Counted from the first letter of the stretch, positions 17,586-27,886 are shown. The stretch: 64,000 bases of DNA from Arthrobacter pigmenti (GCF_011927905.1 NZ_JAATJL010000001.1:1426001-1490000); one strand, 5' to 3'. Notes: a model not told the origin generated them from the sequence alone. A program made the numbers and translations.

Positions 17586-19382
17586 ATGGCACCATCCGGA
17601 CCGGGCTCGGCGGCCAAACGAACACTCGTTTGGCTCGGCGTAGTCTTTGCACTCCTTGCGCTGTTGCTTGGCGGCGGCTCGCTGTGGAGTAACGCCAGCT
17701 GGACCCCCAAGCTCGCCCTCGACCTCGAAGGCGGCACGCAGATGATCCTTGCGCCCCAGGTACAGGGCGGCAGCGAGGAAATCACCCCAGAGCAGCTTGA
17801 CCAGGCGGTCGAGATCATTCGGCAGCGCGTGGACGGCAGTGGCGTAGCTGAAGCGGAAATCAGCACCCAATCCGGCCAGAACGTCATTGTTGCGCTTCCG
17901 GGCATCCCTGATCCGGAAACCAGGGAGCTCATCCAGGCCTCCGCCCAGATGGAGTTCCGGCCGGTGTTGTTCGGCGGAGCGGGCCAGGCCCCGGCGGCAG
18001 AAACACCGACTCCGGAGGACCAGCTGCCCACACCGTCGGCCGAACCCACCGGCGCAAGCGATCCCAACTGGATCACCCCGGAGCTCATGCAGGAGTTCGA
18101 ATCGACCGATTGCACCAGTCCGGAGGCGCTGGAGCCGGCGGTGGAGCCAGCACCGGCGGACCAGCCGATGGTCGCGTGTGAACCCAACACCATGGGCAAG
18201 TACATCCTTGGTCCGGTTGAGGTCAAAGGGACCGATATCGAATCTGCGGACTTTGGGATCGCCACCGGACAAGGAGGTCAGTCCCTCAACCAGTGGGTTG
18301 TGAACATCGACTTCAATGATGAGGGAACGGAAAAGTTCCGTGCTGTAACCGAGCGGCTATTCGCGATCGGCCAGGGCGACCCTAGGAACCAGTTCGCAAT
18401 CGTGCTCGACGGCGTCATCGTCTCGGCGCCGACCACCAACGCGGTCATCCCGGACGGCCGCCCGCAGATCAGCGGCAGTTTCACCGAGGAGTCCGCTGCG
18501 GCTCTCGCCGAGCAGTTGAAGTACGGCGCGCTGCCCATTAGCTTCGAGATCCAGAGCGAGCAGCAGATCTCGGCCACGCTTGGTGCCGACCAGCTTCGCC
18601 TCGGAATGATCGCGGGCATCATCGGGTTGGTGCTGGTCGCCGTTTACTCGTTGTTCCAATACCGGATGCTCGGGCTGGTCACGATCGCCTCGCTCGTCGT
18701 GGCGGGCGGTCTTACCTACCTGGCCATCTGCATCCTCGGTTGGACCGAGAACTATCGTCTATCCCTCGCAGGTGTGGCGGGCCTGATTGTGGCGATCGGC
18801 CAGACGGCGGATTCCTTCATCGTTTACTTCGAACGAATCAGGGACGAACTCCGCGACGGACGCGGGCTGGTGTCCGCCGTGGAGAACGGGTGGCGGCGCG
18901 CCAAGAGGACGGTCCTTGCATCCAAGGCGATGAACCTTCTCGCTGCCGTCGTCCTGTACTTCGTGGCAGTTGGAAACGTGCGCGGCTTCGCCTTCACCCT
19001 GGGCCTGACAGCTATCGCGGACCTCATCGTCGTTTTCCTCTTCACGCACCCGATGATGCGGTTGCTGGCGATGACCCGTTTCTTCGGTGAAGGACACCGC
19101 TGGTCCGGTCTTGACCCATCACGGCTTGGCGTACTGCCGCTGTACCGCGGTGCTGGACGGGTACGCCACAAGCCGGTCGAGAAGCCTGCAGTCGAGCTCC
19201 GCGGACGCAACAAGGCGGCCGCCGGTGAGGCGGAACGCCGCACGACTATCGCTGAACGCCGGCTCGCCGAGCAACAGAAGGCTGCCGGACGGGACAAAGA
19301 TGCACAGCAACCCGAAACAACGAACGACCACGAGGCTGTCGCCGCCCGAGGGCGCGGATCCCAGGAAGGGGACAACCGATGA
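17586..19382 (+). CDS. secD: Protein translocase subunit SecD
   Basis: This 598-residue inner-membrane protein uses the proton gradient to help pull proteins through SecYEG. It has an N-terminal membrane helix (about 12-32), the DLEGGTQMIL signature, a large external domain and five C-terminal membrane helices (about 335-500). The external domain carries a Pro/Glu/Thr-rich stretch of about 60 residues near 140-200, seen in other actinobacterial SecD proteins and absent from E. coli. The highly charged cytoplasmic tail (about 525-598) is rich in Arg, Glu and Ala. Its stop overlaps the secF ATG by four bases. Confidence 0.96.
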   Translation: MAPSGPGSAAKRTLVWLGVVFALLALLLGGGSLWSNASWTPKLALDLEGGTQMILAPQVQGGSEEITPEQLDQAVEIIRQRVDGSGVAEAEISTQSGQNVIVALPGIPDPETRELIQASAQMEFRPVLFGGAGQAPAAETPTPEDQLPTPSAEPTGASDPNWITPELMQEFESTDCTSPEALEPAVEPAPADQPMVACEPNTMGKYILGPVEVKGTDIESADFGIATGQGGQSLNQWVVNIDFNDEGTEKFRAVTERLFAIGQGDPRNQFAIVLDGVIVSAPTTNAVIPDGRPQISGSFTEESAAALAEQLKYGALPISFEIQSEQQISATLGADQLRLGMIAGIIGLVLVAVYSLFQYRMLGLVTIASLVVAGGLTYLAICILGWTENYRLSLAGVAGLIVAIGQTADSFIVYFERIRDELRDGRGLVSAVENGWRRAKRTVLASKAMNLLAAVVLYFVAVGNVRGFAFTLGLTAIADLIVVFLFTHPMMRLLAMTRFFGEGHRWSGLDPSRLGVLPLYRGAGRVRHKPVEKPAVELRGRNKAAAGEAERRTTIAERRLAEQQKAAGRDKDAQQPETTNDHEAVAARGRGSQEGDNR

Positions 19383-20395
19383 GCCGGTTCAGTTTTGCGG
19401 AGTTCGGCAACGAACTCTACTCCGGTAAGCGATCCTATCCCTTCGTCGGCAAGCGCAAGCTGTGGTTCATCATCGCCGGCGCTGCGGTGCTGATTTCCCT
19501 GTTGATTCCCGTCATCAAGGGTGGGTTCAATCTCGGAATCGACTTCCGCGGCGGATCGGAATTCACGGTCTCAAATGTGCAGGACACCAACGTCGCTGCC
19601 GGCGAAGAAGCGGTGACCGGCGTCGTGCCGGAGGCCATTCCGCGAGTCACGAATATCGCTCCGGAAACAATGCGCATCCAGACCGAGCGCCTGAGCGATG
19701 ACCAGACCCTGGAGGTCAGGGACGCGCTCATCGGCGCCTATGGTGTGACCGGCGAAGATGTCACATCCAACTTCGTTGGGCCCACCTGGGGCGAGGATGT
19801 GAGCCGCCAGGCAATCATCGGCCTGATCGTATTCGTAGTGCTGGCGGCGGCCCTGATGGCGATCTACTTCCGGACCTGGAAGATGTCCGTAGCGGCGATG
19901 GCCGCTCTCTTCGTAGTCATGGTCACCAGCGCGGGGATCTATGCCCTGAGCGATTTCGAGGTGACGCCCTCTGCGATCATCGGGTTCCTCACAATCTTGA
20001 GTTACTCCCTGTATGACACAGTGGTGGTCTTTGACAAGATTCGGGAGAACACGGCGGATCAGGACGTGTCCGTCAAGCGGACCTTCGGTGAGCAGGTAAA
20101 CCTTGCGGTGAACCAGACACTGGTCCGATCCATCAATACCTCAGTGGTGGCGGTCCTTCCGGTTGCTGCCATCCTGTTTATCGGCGCCATGCTGCTCGGA
20201 GCGGGCACGCTCAGGGACCTGTCCCTCGCACTGTTTGTCGGAATCATCATCGGAACGCTGACTACGGTCTTCGTGGCAGCTCCCATGTACGCGATGCTGC
20301 GGATGAACGAGCCCGAGATCCGCAAGCAGGAGAAGAAGGTGCTGCACCGCCGTTCCCTTGAGGCGAAGGGCGAAGAGAGCGCAGTCCCAGCCTGA
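19379..20395 (+). CDS. secF: Protein translocase subunit SecF
   Basis: This 338-residue partner of SecD has an amino-terminal membrane helix after a charged region (about 28-50), the NLGIDFRGGSEF signature, a periplasmic-type external domain and five C-terminal membrane helices, including the ILSYSLYDTVVVFDKIREN block typical of SecF. The overlapping ATGA with secD shows translational coupling. A 14-base-pair hairpin lies 28 bases after the stop, closing the yajC-secD-secF unit before relA. Confidence 0.96.
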   Translation: MSRFSFAEFGNELYSGKRSYPFVGKRKLWFIIAGAAVLISLLIPVIKGGFNLGIDFRGGSEFTVSNVQDTNVAAGEEAVTGVVPEAIPRVTNIAPETMRIQTERLSDDQTLEVRDALIGAYGVTGEDVTSNFVGPTWGEDVSRQAIIGLIVFVVLAAALMAIYFRTWKMSVAAMAALFVVMVTSAGIYALSDFEVTPSAIIGFLTILSYSLYDTVVVFDKIRENTADQDVSVKRTFGEQVNLAVNQTLVRSINTSVVAVLPVAAILFIGAMLLGAGTLRDLSLALFVGIIIGTLTTVFVAAPMYAMLRMNEPEIRKQEKKVLHRRSLEAKGEESAVPA

Positions 20396-20423
20396 CAAGG
20401 TGCGCGGCTTACCCCTCAACCAT

Positions 20424-20456
20424 GTTGCCCGGTACTTCACCAAAGTGCCGGGCAAC
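20424..20456 (+). terminator. Stem-loop after secF
   Basis: A 14-base-pair stem (20424-20437 with 20443-20456, one G-U pair) closes a five-base loop. No T run follows, which is common for actinobacterial terminators. It lies in the 240-base gap between secF and relA; nothing else convincing was seen there. Confidence 0.65.
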
Positions 20457-20635
20457 GTCGTATCCGAAGCGTTCGGCGCCCGGGTCGACTTCGAAGGACT
20501 GTGCGCGGACGGTGAAAGTGGGCACCGGTGGTGCGGTGGGTGGATAAACTTGGATAGTCAAGCAGGAATATGGGATGTTGAAGCATCGCCGGTTCTAGCT
20601 GGAACTGTCAGGGCATAGACGAAGAGGGGTTATGG

Positions 20636-23041
20636 GTGGCTGAAGCCAGGGGTCCCGGACGCCCGTCCGGTACCGGATCCACCGCCGGTCCGGGCGTGGA
20701 CTCGCGCGCGGAAACAGCTCGGCCGGCCGCGGCCACTACGGCCCCGCCCGCGTCCACTCAGCCCGTACAGGACGGCGATCAGGCAAGTACTCCGGGACGC
20801 CGAGAGCGCACGCGTGCCCGTTTGGCTCGTCTGGCAGGCCGGGGGAGTACCGATTACTCGCCCGTCCTTGAACCTCTACTGCGTACGGTGCGGGCCAGCA
20901 ACCCCAAGGAAGACCTTGAGTTCATCAAGCGTGCCTATGAGGTAGCCGAGCGCAGCCATGAGGGGCAGAAGCGCAAAAGCGGGGACCCCTACATCACCCA
21001 CCCGGTAGCGGTCGCGACCATCCTCGCCGAGCTCGGCATGACGGGCACTACGCTTGCTGCGGCGCTGCTGCATGACACCGTGGAGGACACCAGCTGTACC
21101 CTCGATGACATCCGCCGCGACTTCGGCCAGGAAGTGGCGATGCTCGTTGACGGTGTGACCAAACTGGACAAGGTTTCATTCGGCGACGCCGCACAGGCCG
21201 AGACGGTCCGGAAGATGGTCGTTGCGATGGCCAAGGACATCCGGGTGTTGGTCATCAAGCTCGCCGACCGCCTGCACAACGCCCGCACATGGCGGTTCGT
21301 CTCCCCGGAGTCATCCGCGCGGAAGGCGCGCGAAACCCTTGAGATCTTCGCACCGCTGGCGCATCGGCTTGGTATGAACACCATCAAGTGGGAACTTGAG
21401 GATCTTTCATTCGCGGCGCTTCACCCAAAGGTCTATGAAGAGATCGTGCGAATGGTGGGGGACCGCACACCGGAGCGGGAGAAACACCTCAACCTTGTTC
21501 GCGATCAGATCGGCGAAGATCTGCGCTCAGTGAAGATCAAGGCAATGATCACCGGCAGGCCCAAGCACTACTACTCCATCTACCAGAAGATGATTGTCCG
21601 GGGGAAAGACTTCGACGACATCCATGACCTCATGGGCGTGCGGGTCCTGGTTGATAGCGTTCGCGACTGTTACGCGACTCTTGGCCAGCTGCATGCGCGG
21701 TGGAACCCGCTTCCGGGTCGGTTCAAAGATTACATCGCGATGCCGAAGTTCAACATGTACCAGTCTCTGCACACCACGGTAATCGGACCGGGCGGACGGC
21801 CCGTCGAGATCCAGATCCGTACCCATGACATGCACCGACGTGCGGAGTACGGTGTCGCAGCACACTGGAAGTACAAGAATTCCGGCGGGGCGCGCAGCAG
21901 CGAAGCTCCGGACAACAGCGACATGGGTTGGCTCCGCAGCCTCGTCGACTGGCAGCAGGAAACTTCTGACCCGGATGAATTCCTTGATTCGCTCCGGTTC
22001 GAGATCAACGCGCGGGAGGTCTTCGTCTTCACCCCGAAGGGTGAGGTCATGGCCCTGCCTGCCGGATCCACTCCGGTGGACTTCGCCTACGCCGTACACA
22101 CCGAAGTGGGTCATAGGACCATCGGAGCCCGTGTCAACGGCAAGCTGGTGCCGCTGAACAGCGAGCTGAATCACGGCGACTGGGTGGAAATCTTTACCTC
22201 CAAGGCTGAGGGAGCGGGACCCAGCCAGGACTGGCAGGGATTCGTCAAGAGTCCGCGCGCCCGTAACAAGATCCGGCAGTGGTTCACGAAGGAGCGTCGG
22301 GAAGAAGCCATTGAGAAGGGCAAGGACCAGCTGACGCGCGCCATGCGCAAGCAGAACCTGCCCCTTCAGCGCATGATGACTCACGACGCCCTGCTGGCTG
22401 TCGCTGAGGAACTCCGGCACGCTGACATCTCCGCTCTTTATGCAGCGGTTGGAGATGGCCACTCCTCCGCCCAGAACGTCATCGAGCATCTAGTGGCCCT
22501 CATGGGCGGCCATGCGGGTGCCGAAGAGGATATTGCTGAAACCGCTGTATCGACGCAGCCCCGGCGGCCCAAGTTTTCCGATTCCGGGGTCACGGTGCGT
22601 GGGGTGGGCGATGTCTGGGTCAAGCTCGCCCGCTGCTGCACACCGGTGCCGCCGGACCCCATCGTTGGATTCGTAACGCGCGGCTCAGGTGTTTCGGTGC
22701 ACCGTACCGACTGCCGGAACGTGGAGGAACTGCGCGACCAGCCGGACCGGATCGTCGACGTTGAGTGGGCGCCGACGCAGTCGAGTGTATTCCTGGTGGA
22801 GATCCAGGTGGAAGCGCTGGACCGGAAGAGCCTGCTCTCCGACGTCACCCGCGTTCTTTCCGAGAACCATGTCAACATCCTCGCCGCGAGCGTGAATACC
22901 TCAACCGATCGTGTGGCATTGTCGCGGTTCGCGTTTGAAATGGGCGATCCGAAATACCTCAGCCACATCCTGAGCGCGGTACGTCGCATCGACGGTGTCT
23001 TTGACGTCTACCGGACCACAGGTGCGCAGCGCCGGCTCTGA
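20636..23041 (+). CDS. relA: Bifunctional (p)ppGpp synthetase/hydrolase
   Basis: This 801-residue RSH enzyme makes and breaks the alarmone (p)ppGpp in response to amino-acid starvation. In order it has a disordered Ala/Thr-rich N-terminal stretch (1-60), an HD hydrolase domain with an intact HDTVED near residue 145, a synthetase domain with [14 protein letters not shown] near 324, a TGS domain (about 460-520), a zinc-finger region with CCTPVPPDP near 667, and an ACT domain (about 720-801). Both active sites look complete, so a dual function is expected. GTG at 20636 follows GAAGAGGGG. It converges on the next gene with a single base between stops. Confidence 0.96.
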   Translation: MAEARGPGRPSGTGSTAGPGVDSRAETARPAAATTAPPASTQPVQDGDQASTPGRRERTRARLARLAGRGSTDYSPVLEPLLRTVRASNPKEDLEFIKRAYEVAERSHEGQKRKSGDPYITHPVAVATILAELGMTGTTLAAALLHDTVEDTSCTLDDIRRDFGQEVAMLVDGVTKLDKVSFGDAAQAETVRKMVVAMAKDIRVLVIKLADRLHNARTWRFVSPESSARKARETLEIFAPLAHRLGMNTIKWELEDLSFAALHPKVYEEIVRMVGDRTPEREKHLNLVRDQIGEDLRSVKIKAMITGRPKHYYSIYQKMIVRGKDFDDIHDLMGVRVLVDSVRDCYATLGQLHARWNPLPGRFKDYIAMPKFNMYQSLHTTVIGPGGRPVEIQIRTHDMHRRAEYGVAAHWKYKNSGGARSSEAPDNSDMGWLRSLVDWQQETSDPDEFLDSLRFEINAREVFVFTPKGEVMALPAGSTPVDFAYAVHTEVGHRTIGARVNGKLVPLNSELNHGDWVEIFTSKAEGAGPSQDWQGFVKSPRARNKIRQWFTKERREEAIEKGKDQLTRAMRKQNLPLQRMMTHDALLAVAEELRHADISALYAAVGDGHSSAQNVIEHLVALMGGHAGAEEDIAETAVSTQPRRPKFSDSGVTVRGVGDVWVKLARCCTPVPPDPIVGFVTRGSGVSVHRTDCRNVEELRDQPDRIVDVEWAPTQSSVFLVEIQVEALDRKSLLSDVTRVLSENHVNILAASVNTSTDRVALSRFAFEMGDPKYLSHILSAVRRIDGVFDVYRTTGAQRRL

Positions 23042-23042
23042 G

Positions 23043-23672
23043 CTAGCACCGCAACGCTTCCCTGAGGCGGGAGAGCGCACGCGCCTTCCCGGGTACCCTG
23101 GCTGAGCTCTCCAGCGAGAGAATCACCAATTCGAGCGGACACCGTAACTCGGGCATCGAAGAGATTCGTCGGAGGGCCTCCACTGCCCAGTCGTCCTGTC
23201 CATGAATGGCTGTATCCAGTGCAGTCCGCAGGGGAGAGGTGACATCCACTCCGCCAATCGCGTGCAGGTCGCACGGCCCGAGCGTGACCTGATGCATCAC
23301 GGCGTCGCTGAACGGCGGTAAAGCTGTAGTCCGCCGGCGGTGGTCAGTAACCAGGCTGACAATGGCCGGTGCTGGGGCGCATCCGTAAACCCACGCTGCG
23401 CTTTGGCGGGCCAGCGCTACCCGGTGCTGCAAGGCTCGGGGGACAACGTTGATGGCGGACTGCGCCCTGATCGCAGGTGTGGCGGGCTGATCGGTGCGCA
23501 CGTAGGAGTTTCCACAAACGTGGACCATCAGGCCGTCCAGCTGCATGGCCTGCAGTTCCACTTCGCTGAAGAGGGTCCCGCCGTGGAAGAGCACCCCGCC
23601 GGTGGAGTTCACGGCAAGGTTGCGGCGCGGGGGGTACCGGACCGGCAGGGGCTGACCTTGCGTGAGTGACAT
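23043..23672 (-). CDS. Hypothetical protein with an AbiEi antitoxin C-terminal-like core
   Basis: This 209-residue protein is not a firmly recognised family member. Its centre has the pattern common to actinobacterial AbiEi-type proteins: a RVALARQSAAWVYG helix, a basic HRRRT segment, and GGVDVTSPLRTALDTA near residues 140-155. No DUF559 nuclease domain follows, and no AbiEii-type nucleotidyltransferase gene is adjacent. An N-terminal helix-turn-helix could not be made out with confidence. Three of four cysteines are unpaired singles. It lies between relA (convergent) and the DUF349 gene (same strand). A role as a DNA-binding regulator is possible but only inferred. Confidence 0.6.
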   Translation of the reverse strand: MSLTQGQPLPVRYPPRRNLAVNSTGGVLFHGGTLFSEVELQAMQLDGLMVHVCGNSYVRTDQPATPAIRAQSAINVVPRALQHRVALARQSAAWVYGCAPAPAIVSLVTDHRRRTTALPPFSDAVMHQVTLGPCDLHAIGGVDVTSPLRTALDTAIHGQDDWAVEALRRISSMPELRCPLELVILSLESSARVPGKARALSRLREALRC

Positions 23673-23705
23673 GCATCAAGCTTCCCCAACAGCCGGGAAA
23701 AGGGA

Positions 23706-23749
23706 AAGTCCCGGTTGCGCCGTTGTGGATAACAGTGCAACCGGGACTT
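23706..23749 (-). terminator. Stem-loop terminator after the DUF349 gene
   Basis: A perfect 13-base-pair stem (23706-23718 with 23737-23749) closes an 18-base loop. Read on the minus strand it lies 21 bases beyond the DUF349 stop and is followed by a T/C-rich stretch. Confidence 0.7.
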
Positions 23750-23770
23750 CACCGCTGGTGCGCAAATGGG

Positions 23771-25528
23771 CTAGGCGAAATCCTGGGCCGATTTCTGGAG
23801 CATGTCCAGCCACTGTTTGCGGGCATCGAGTGCTTCGCGTGCAGCGGCGATACGCCGTGCGTCGCCTTCCTTCTCTGCTGCAGCCAGATCCTCTTCCAGG
23901 GAAGCGATAGTGTTCTCCAACTGGGAGAGTGCGCTGTTGGTGCGTGCCTTCGTCTCGGGGTTGGTGCGCTGCCAGTGTTCGTCTTCGGCGGCTTTGACGG
24001 CTTCCTCGACTTCACGCAGTTTCGCTTCTACCCGGCCCATATCCCCGCGCGGCACTTTCCCCGCTTCCTCCCAGCGGTCGCGGATGGACTGCAGGGCCTT
24101 GCGCGCCGCGGTGGCGTTCTTCACGGGGAGCAGTTGGCGTGCTTCCACCAGGAGCTGCTCCTTGACCACCAGGTTGGCACCGTACTCCTCGTCGATGGCT
24201 TCGTTCGCGTTCTTCCGCGCGGAGAAGAATTTGTCCTGTGCAGCCCGGAACCGCGCCCAGAGGGCGTCGTCGTCCTTCCGGCTTGCCCGCTTGGAGGCCT
24301 TCCACTCATCCATCAGGCGGCGGTACTCCGCGGCGGTGTGTCCCCAGTCCGTTGACGTGGACAGCTCCTCGGCCCGCCGGATCAGAGCTTCCTTGGCGCG
24401 CTTCGCCTCCGCATTGTCGCTGTCGAGCTGGGAGAAGTAGGCGCGACGGTGCCGGTCAAACACGGTTCGTGCGGATCGGAAACGCTTCCACAGCGCGTCC
24501 TCGGTGCCTCGTCCGAGCCGCATGCCGGATTTCTGCGCCGACTTCCACTGCTCAAACAACTCGTTCATGCGCGTGCTGCTGGCTTTCCACTGCACGGTGG
24601 ACGGATCGCGTCCGGAGATTTCCTCAGCCTCCGCGACGATTGCCTCGCGCGATTCAAGTTCGCGGGCACGCGCCGCGTCCTGTTCGGCCTTTTCAGCGGC
24701 TTCCAGTTCGGTGATGAGCGTGGCGAGGGTGTCCAACCGGGCCTCGAGTGCCCGGACGTCACCCACCATCTTTCGTTCAGCGACCTGCTCGCGGAGGTGT
24801 GCAGCGGTCTTCTGCATGTCCGTGGATGGAGCCTTCGCGTGTACCCGCTGCTCCAGCAGTGTGACCTGCCCGGCGACGTCGTCGTACTTACGCACGAAGT
24901 AGCCGAGCGCCTCCTCGCGCGTGGCGTCGGGATACTGGCCTACCGCGAATTCCTCGCCATCGACAATGAGGAAGACGTGGCCGTCTTCCTCAACCCGCGC
25001 AAACTTCGCAGCCTCAGCCAACGGGGTGCTGTGGACCGGAGGGGCGACCACGGCGGCCGGCGTTGCGGGTCCGCTGGGGCGCGGTGCCATGGCGGCCGGG
25101 GTGGGGCGGGCGGAGCCGGGCTTCCCCGGGCGGGGGCCTGGTGCGGGCGTCGCTGCAGGCGCGGGCTGGGCGGGTTCCGGTGCAGCCGATTCAACAGGCT
25201 CCGTTACTGCTTCGGAGTCCGCCCCAACAGGTGCGGGCTCAGCTTCCGGCGCGGGCTCAGCTTCCGGTGCGGCCGGTTGAGTTGCTGCTTCGGGTTCAGT
25301 CACCGCGGCCTCAGCCGGATCCGCCTGGGAGTCCGCACTATCGGGCTCGGGCGACCCGGCCACCGGTTCCTGCGCTACCGCCTGCTCTGCCTCACCCTGC
25401 GGCTGTTCGGGCTGTTCAGTCCCGGGGGCAGCGTGCTGCTCGCCTGCTTCGGCCGGCTCGTGGTTCCCGGCCTCTGCAACAGCGGCGTCGGTTACGGGCG
25501 TTTCGTCGGATTTCTGACTGTTTGTCAC
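23771..25528 (-). CDS. DUF349 domain protein
   Basis: This 585-residue protein has two parts. The first 150 residues are low-complexity Ala/Pro/Glu/Gln and probably disordered. The rest is a chain of DUF349 repeats, each about 75 residues, marked by recurring WK-AG/SR-DDALWARFRAA-type blocks (for example near residues 325, 410 and 480), predicted as charged helical bundles. DUF349 proteins have no settled biochemical role; some are linked to stress responses or RNA. The relA neighbourhood is common for this gene in Micrococcales. The GTG start at 25528 lacks a strong ribosome site. It lies 52 bases after the cyclophilin gene on the same strand. Confidence 0.85.
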   Translation of the reverse strand: MTNSQKSDETPVTDAAVAEAGNHEPAEAGEQHAAPGTEQPEQPQGEAEQAVAQEPVAGSPEPDSADSQADPAEAAVTEPEAATQPAAPEAEPAPEAEPAPVGADSEAVTEPVESAAPEPAQPAPAATPAPGPRPGKPGSARPTPAAMAPRPSGPATPAAVVAPPVHSTPLAEAAKFARVEEDGHVFLIVDGEEFAVGQYPDATREEALGYFVRKYDDVAGQVTLLEQRVHAKAPSTDMQKTAAHLREQVAERKMVGDVRALEARLDTLATLITELEAAEKAEQDAARARELESREAIVAEAEEISGRDPSTVQWKASSTRMNELFEQWKSAQKSGMRLGRGTEDALWKRFRSARTVFDRHRRAYFSQLDSDNAEAKRAKEALIRRAEELSTSTDWGHTAAEYRRLMDEWKASKRASRKDDDALWARFRAAQDKFFSARKNANEAIDEEYGANLVVKEQLLVEARQLLPVKNATAARKALQSIRDRWEEAGKVPRGDMGRVEAKLREVEEAVKAAEDEHWQRTNPETKARTNSALSQLENTIASLEEDLAAAEKEGDARRIAAAREALDARKQWLDMLQKSAQDFA

Positions 25529-25580
25529 CGCTAGAAGTCTTTCGCTCGATGGATGGCCTGTAAGGCCGTGTCCTGTGGAA

Positions 25581-26366
25581 TTACCGCAGGGTTAATGAGT
25601 CTATCGTCACAGGGGTTGCTGGTGGACCGTCCTCGCCGCCGCCCTCAACTCCGGCCTCCGCGATCTCCTGAACCACCTCGAGGCCCGAGGTCACCCTGCC
25701 CATGATGGTGTAGCCCCCGGTGTCCTGCGGGATCTGGGAGTCCTTATGCACAATGAAGAACTGTGTCCCGTGACTGTCTGTGCTTTGGCCTCGGGCGACG
25801 GCAATGCTGCCGGCCGGGTACGTGCCGTCTTCCGGAGTGTTCTCCACCGGGCCCCACTGGTAGTTGGGATCGGACGCGCCGTCACCGTTCGGGGAGCCGC
25901 ACTGCAGCACGCCCATGGTCTCCGCTGTTGTCAGTCGATGGCAACTCTTGCCGGCGAAGAAGTTCTCCTCCGCCAGGGACTTGAAGACGGCTACGGCCTG
26001 CGGTGCGAGGTTCGCGTCCAGTTCCACGCCGATGTCGACGGCGCTGGTGGCGAGGGTCCCGGTGAAGACCTCGCCCTCGACCGTGGCAGGATCGGGAATG
26101 TCAGCGGCGTTGGCGCTTGGCTCCACGGGGTCGGTCTGACGAACGCCGGGTGCATCCTCGAGCACGTCCATCTGTGCAGCAGTCGGGTTGGAGCTGAACC
26201 AGAAAAGCTGCAGCGAAATTGCCAGAGCCAGCACCACTGCGGCCGCGACACCGGCGAACAGGCTGTCCCTTCGTCGGCGTACTATCTGTGCCCGTTTCAG
26301 TTCGCGCTTCGCTTCGATCTGCGCGATGTGGCGGCGCATGTCGCGCCCTCGGCTGTCGGCGGCCAC
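25581..26366 (-). CDS. Membrane-anchored cyclophilin-type peptidyl-prolyl isomerase
   Basis: This 261-residue protein has a short basic cytoplasmic start, one membrane helix (about residues 36-58) and an external cyclophilin domain (about 100-261) with CHRLTT, LQCGSPNGDG, PAGSIAVARG and THGTQFFIV-like blocks (here SHGTQFFIV). Key cyclophilin residues such as the Arg of the HRL motif are present, but the FHR-GFM loop is altered, so activity may be low. It would fold exported proteins. I prefer GTG at 26366 (GGGAGGG seven bases upstream) over ATG at 26339. It is divergent from hisS across 185 bases. Confidence 0.88.
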   Translation of the reverse strand: MAADSRGRDMRRHIAQIEAKRELKRAQIVRRRRDSLFAGVAAAVVLALAISLQLFWFSSNPTAAQMDVLEDAPGVRQTDPVEPSANAADIPDPATVEGEVFTGTLATSAVDIGVELDANLAPQAVAVFKSLAEENFFAGKSCHRLTTAETMGVLQCGSPNGDGASDPNYQWGPVENTPEDGTYPAGSIAVARGQSTDSHGTQFFIVHKDSQIPQDTGGYTIMGRVTSGLEVVQEIAEAGVEGGGEDGPPATPVTIDSLTLR

Positions 26367-26551
26367 GATCCCTCCCAAGTTCAGCCGGTGGGTGGCGCGG
26401 CGCCCGCGTCGGTTAGCACGGCACCGCCCCGAGCCCATAAAATGATTGCCGCACACAGTGTAGGCATAGTCGGATCTGTGCTGCTTCCATTTCCGTTGGC
26501 TCCCGTCCCGAACCGGATGCTTGCCGGCGTCGTTCGCTAGGAGTTGTATAC

Positions 26552-27886
26552 ATGGCACGAAAGTCGTCGTTGTCCGGATTTCCTGAGTGGCTCCCGCAGG
26601 AGCGCCTTGTGGAACTTCATGTCCTGGACACCCTGCGGCGGACTTTCGAACTGCACGGGTTCTCGAGCGTGGAGACGCGCGCGGTCGAGACGGTGGGCCA
26701 ACTGCTCCGCAAGGGTGAGATCGACAAAGAGGTCTACGCGGTCTCGCGGCTCCAGGAAGAGGAATCCGCCCGCTCGAACGGTGAAGACGCGCTGGCACTG
26801 CACTTCGATCTGACCGTGCCCTTCGCGCGCTACGTGGTGGAAAACGCCGGCCACCTCGCATTTCCGTTCCGCCGCTACCAGATCCAGAAGGCCTGGCGCG
26901 GCGAACGTCCGCAGGAGGGGCGGGCCCGCGAGTTCACCCAGGCCGACATTGACGTTGTGGGCGATGGTTCGCTGCCTTTCCGCTACGACGTCGAACTGGC
27001 ACTGGTGGTCATCGAGGCTCTCGGCGGGCTGCCCATCCCGGACTTCCAACTGCGCATCAACAACCGCAAGCTTGCCGAAGGCTTCTATCGGGGAATCGGC
27101 TTGACCGACACGGCCGGCGTTCTGCGAAGCATCGACAAACTGGAAAAGATCGGACCGGAGAAGGTCGCCCAGCTGCTCAGGGAGGAAACCGGGGCTACTG
27201 ATGCGCAGGCAGAGGCGGCGCTGAAGCTCGCCTCGATCCGCACTGAGGACACCTCCTTCGTCGGGCTGGTCCGTGGGCTGGGCGTCGCTGACCCGCTTCT
27301 GGACGAGGGTCTGGCGGAGCTCGAACAGGTCATCGCCGAGGCATCGAAGCGGGCGCCGGGCAGGGTGCTCGCGGACCTCAGTATCGCCCGGGGGCTCGAT
27401 TACTACACGGGGACGGTCTATGAGACGGTCCTGGTGGGGCATGAGTCGCTTGGCTCGATCTGTTCGGGCGGCCGCTACGATGCCCTGGCCAGCAAGGGCA
27501 ACCGGACCTTCCCGGGTGTCGGCCTTTCCATCGGCGTCACCCGCATTGTGACGCGGATCCTGAGCCAGGGCTTCGCCGCAGCTTCCCGGCAGGTCCCGAC
27601 GGCGGTGCTGGTGACCCTCGCGAACGACGATTCGTGGTCTTCGGCGCAGGACGTCGCCGCCGGGCTGCGCAGCCGGGGTGTTCCCGTCGAGGTTGCCGCT
27701 TCTGCGGAGAAGTTCGGCAAGCAGATCAAATTCGCTGACCGCCGCGGCATCCCGTTTGTGTGGTTCACCTCCGAGGACGGCTCTCACGAGGTCAAGGACA
27801 TCCGGTCGGGGGAGCAGGTGGCTGCGGACCCTGCAACCTGGACTCCGCCGGCAGAGGATCTCTGGCCCGCTGTGTCGCCGCAGTAG
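26552..27886 (+). CDS. hisS: Histidyl-tRNA synthetase
   Basis: This 444-residue class II synthetase charges tRNA-His. Motif 2 is FRRYQIQKAWRGERPQEGRAREF, split here as FRRYQIQKAWRGE then RPQEGRAREF (about residues 109-131); the histidine-specific ARGLDYYTGTVYE block (about 280-292) and motif 3 with GVGLSIGVTRI (about 326-336) follow, then an anticodon domain. Instead of the LRPEGT loop of E. coli it has LHFDLTVPFARY, the form found in archaeal and eukaryotic enzymes and in related Micrococcales. TAGGAG precedes the ATG. It converges on the permease gene with a seven-base gap. Confidence 0.96.
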   Translation: MARKSSLSGFPEWLPQERLVELHVLDTLRRTFELHGFSSVETRAVETVGQLLRKGEIDKEVYAVSRLQEEESARSNGEDALALHFDLTVPFARYVVENAGHLAFPFRRYQIQKAWRGERPQEGRAREFTQADIDVVGDGSLPFRYDVELALVVIEALGGLPIPDFQLRINNRKLAEGFYRGIGLTDTAGVLRSIDKLEKIGPEKVAQLLREETGATDAQAEAALKLASIRTEDTSFVGLVRGLGVADPLLDEGLAELEQVIAEASKRAPGRVLADLSIARGLDYYTGTVYETVLVGHESLGSICSGGRYDALASKGNRTFPGVGLSIGVTRIVTRILSQGFAAASRQVPTAVLVTLANDDSWSSAQDVAAGLRSRGVPVEVAASAEKFGKQIKFADRRGIPFVWFTSEDGSHEVKDIRSGEQVAADPATWTPPAEDLWPAVSPQ

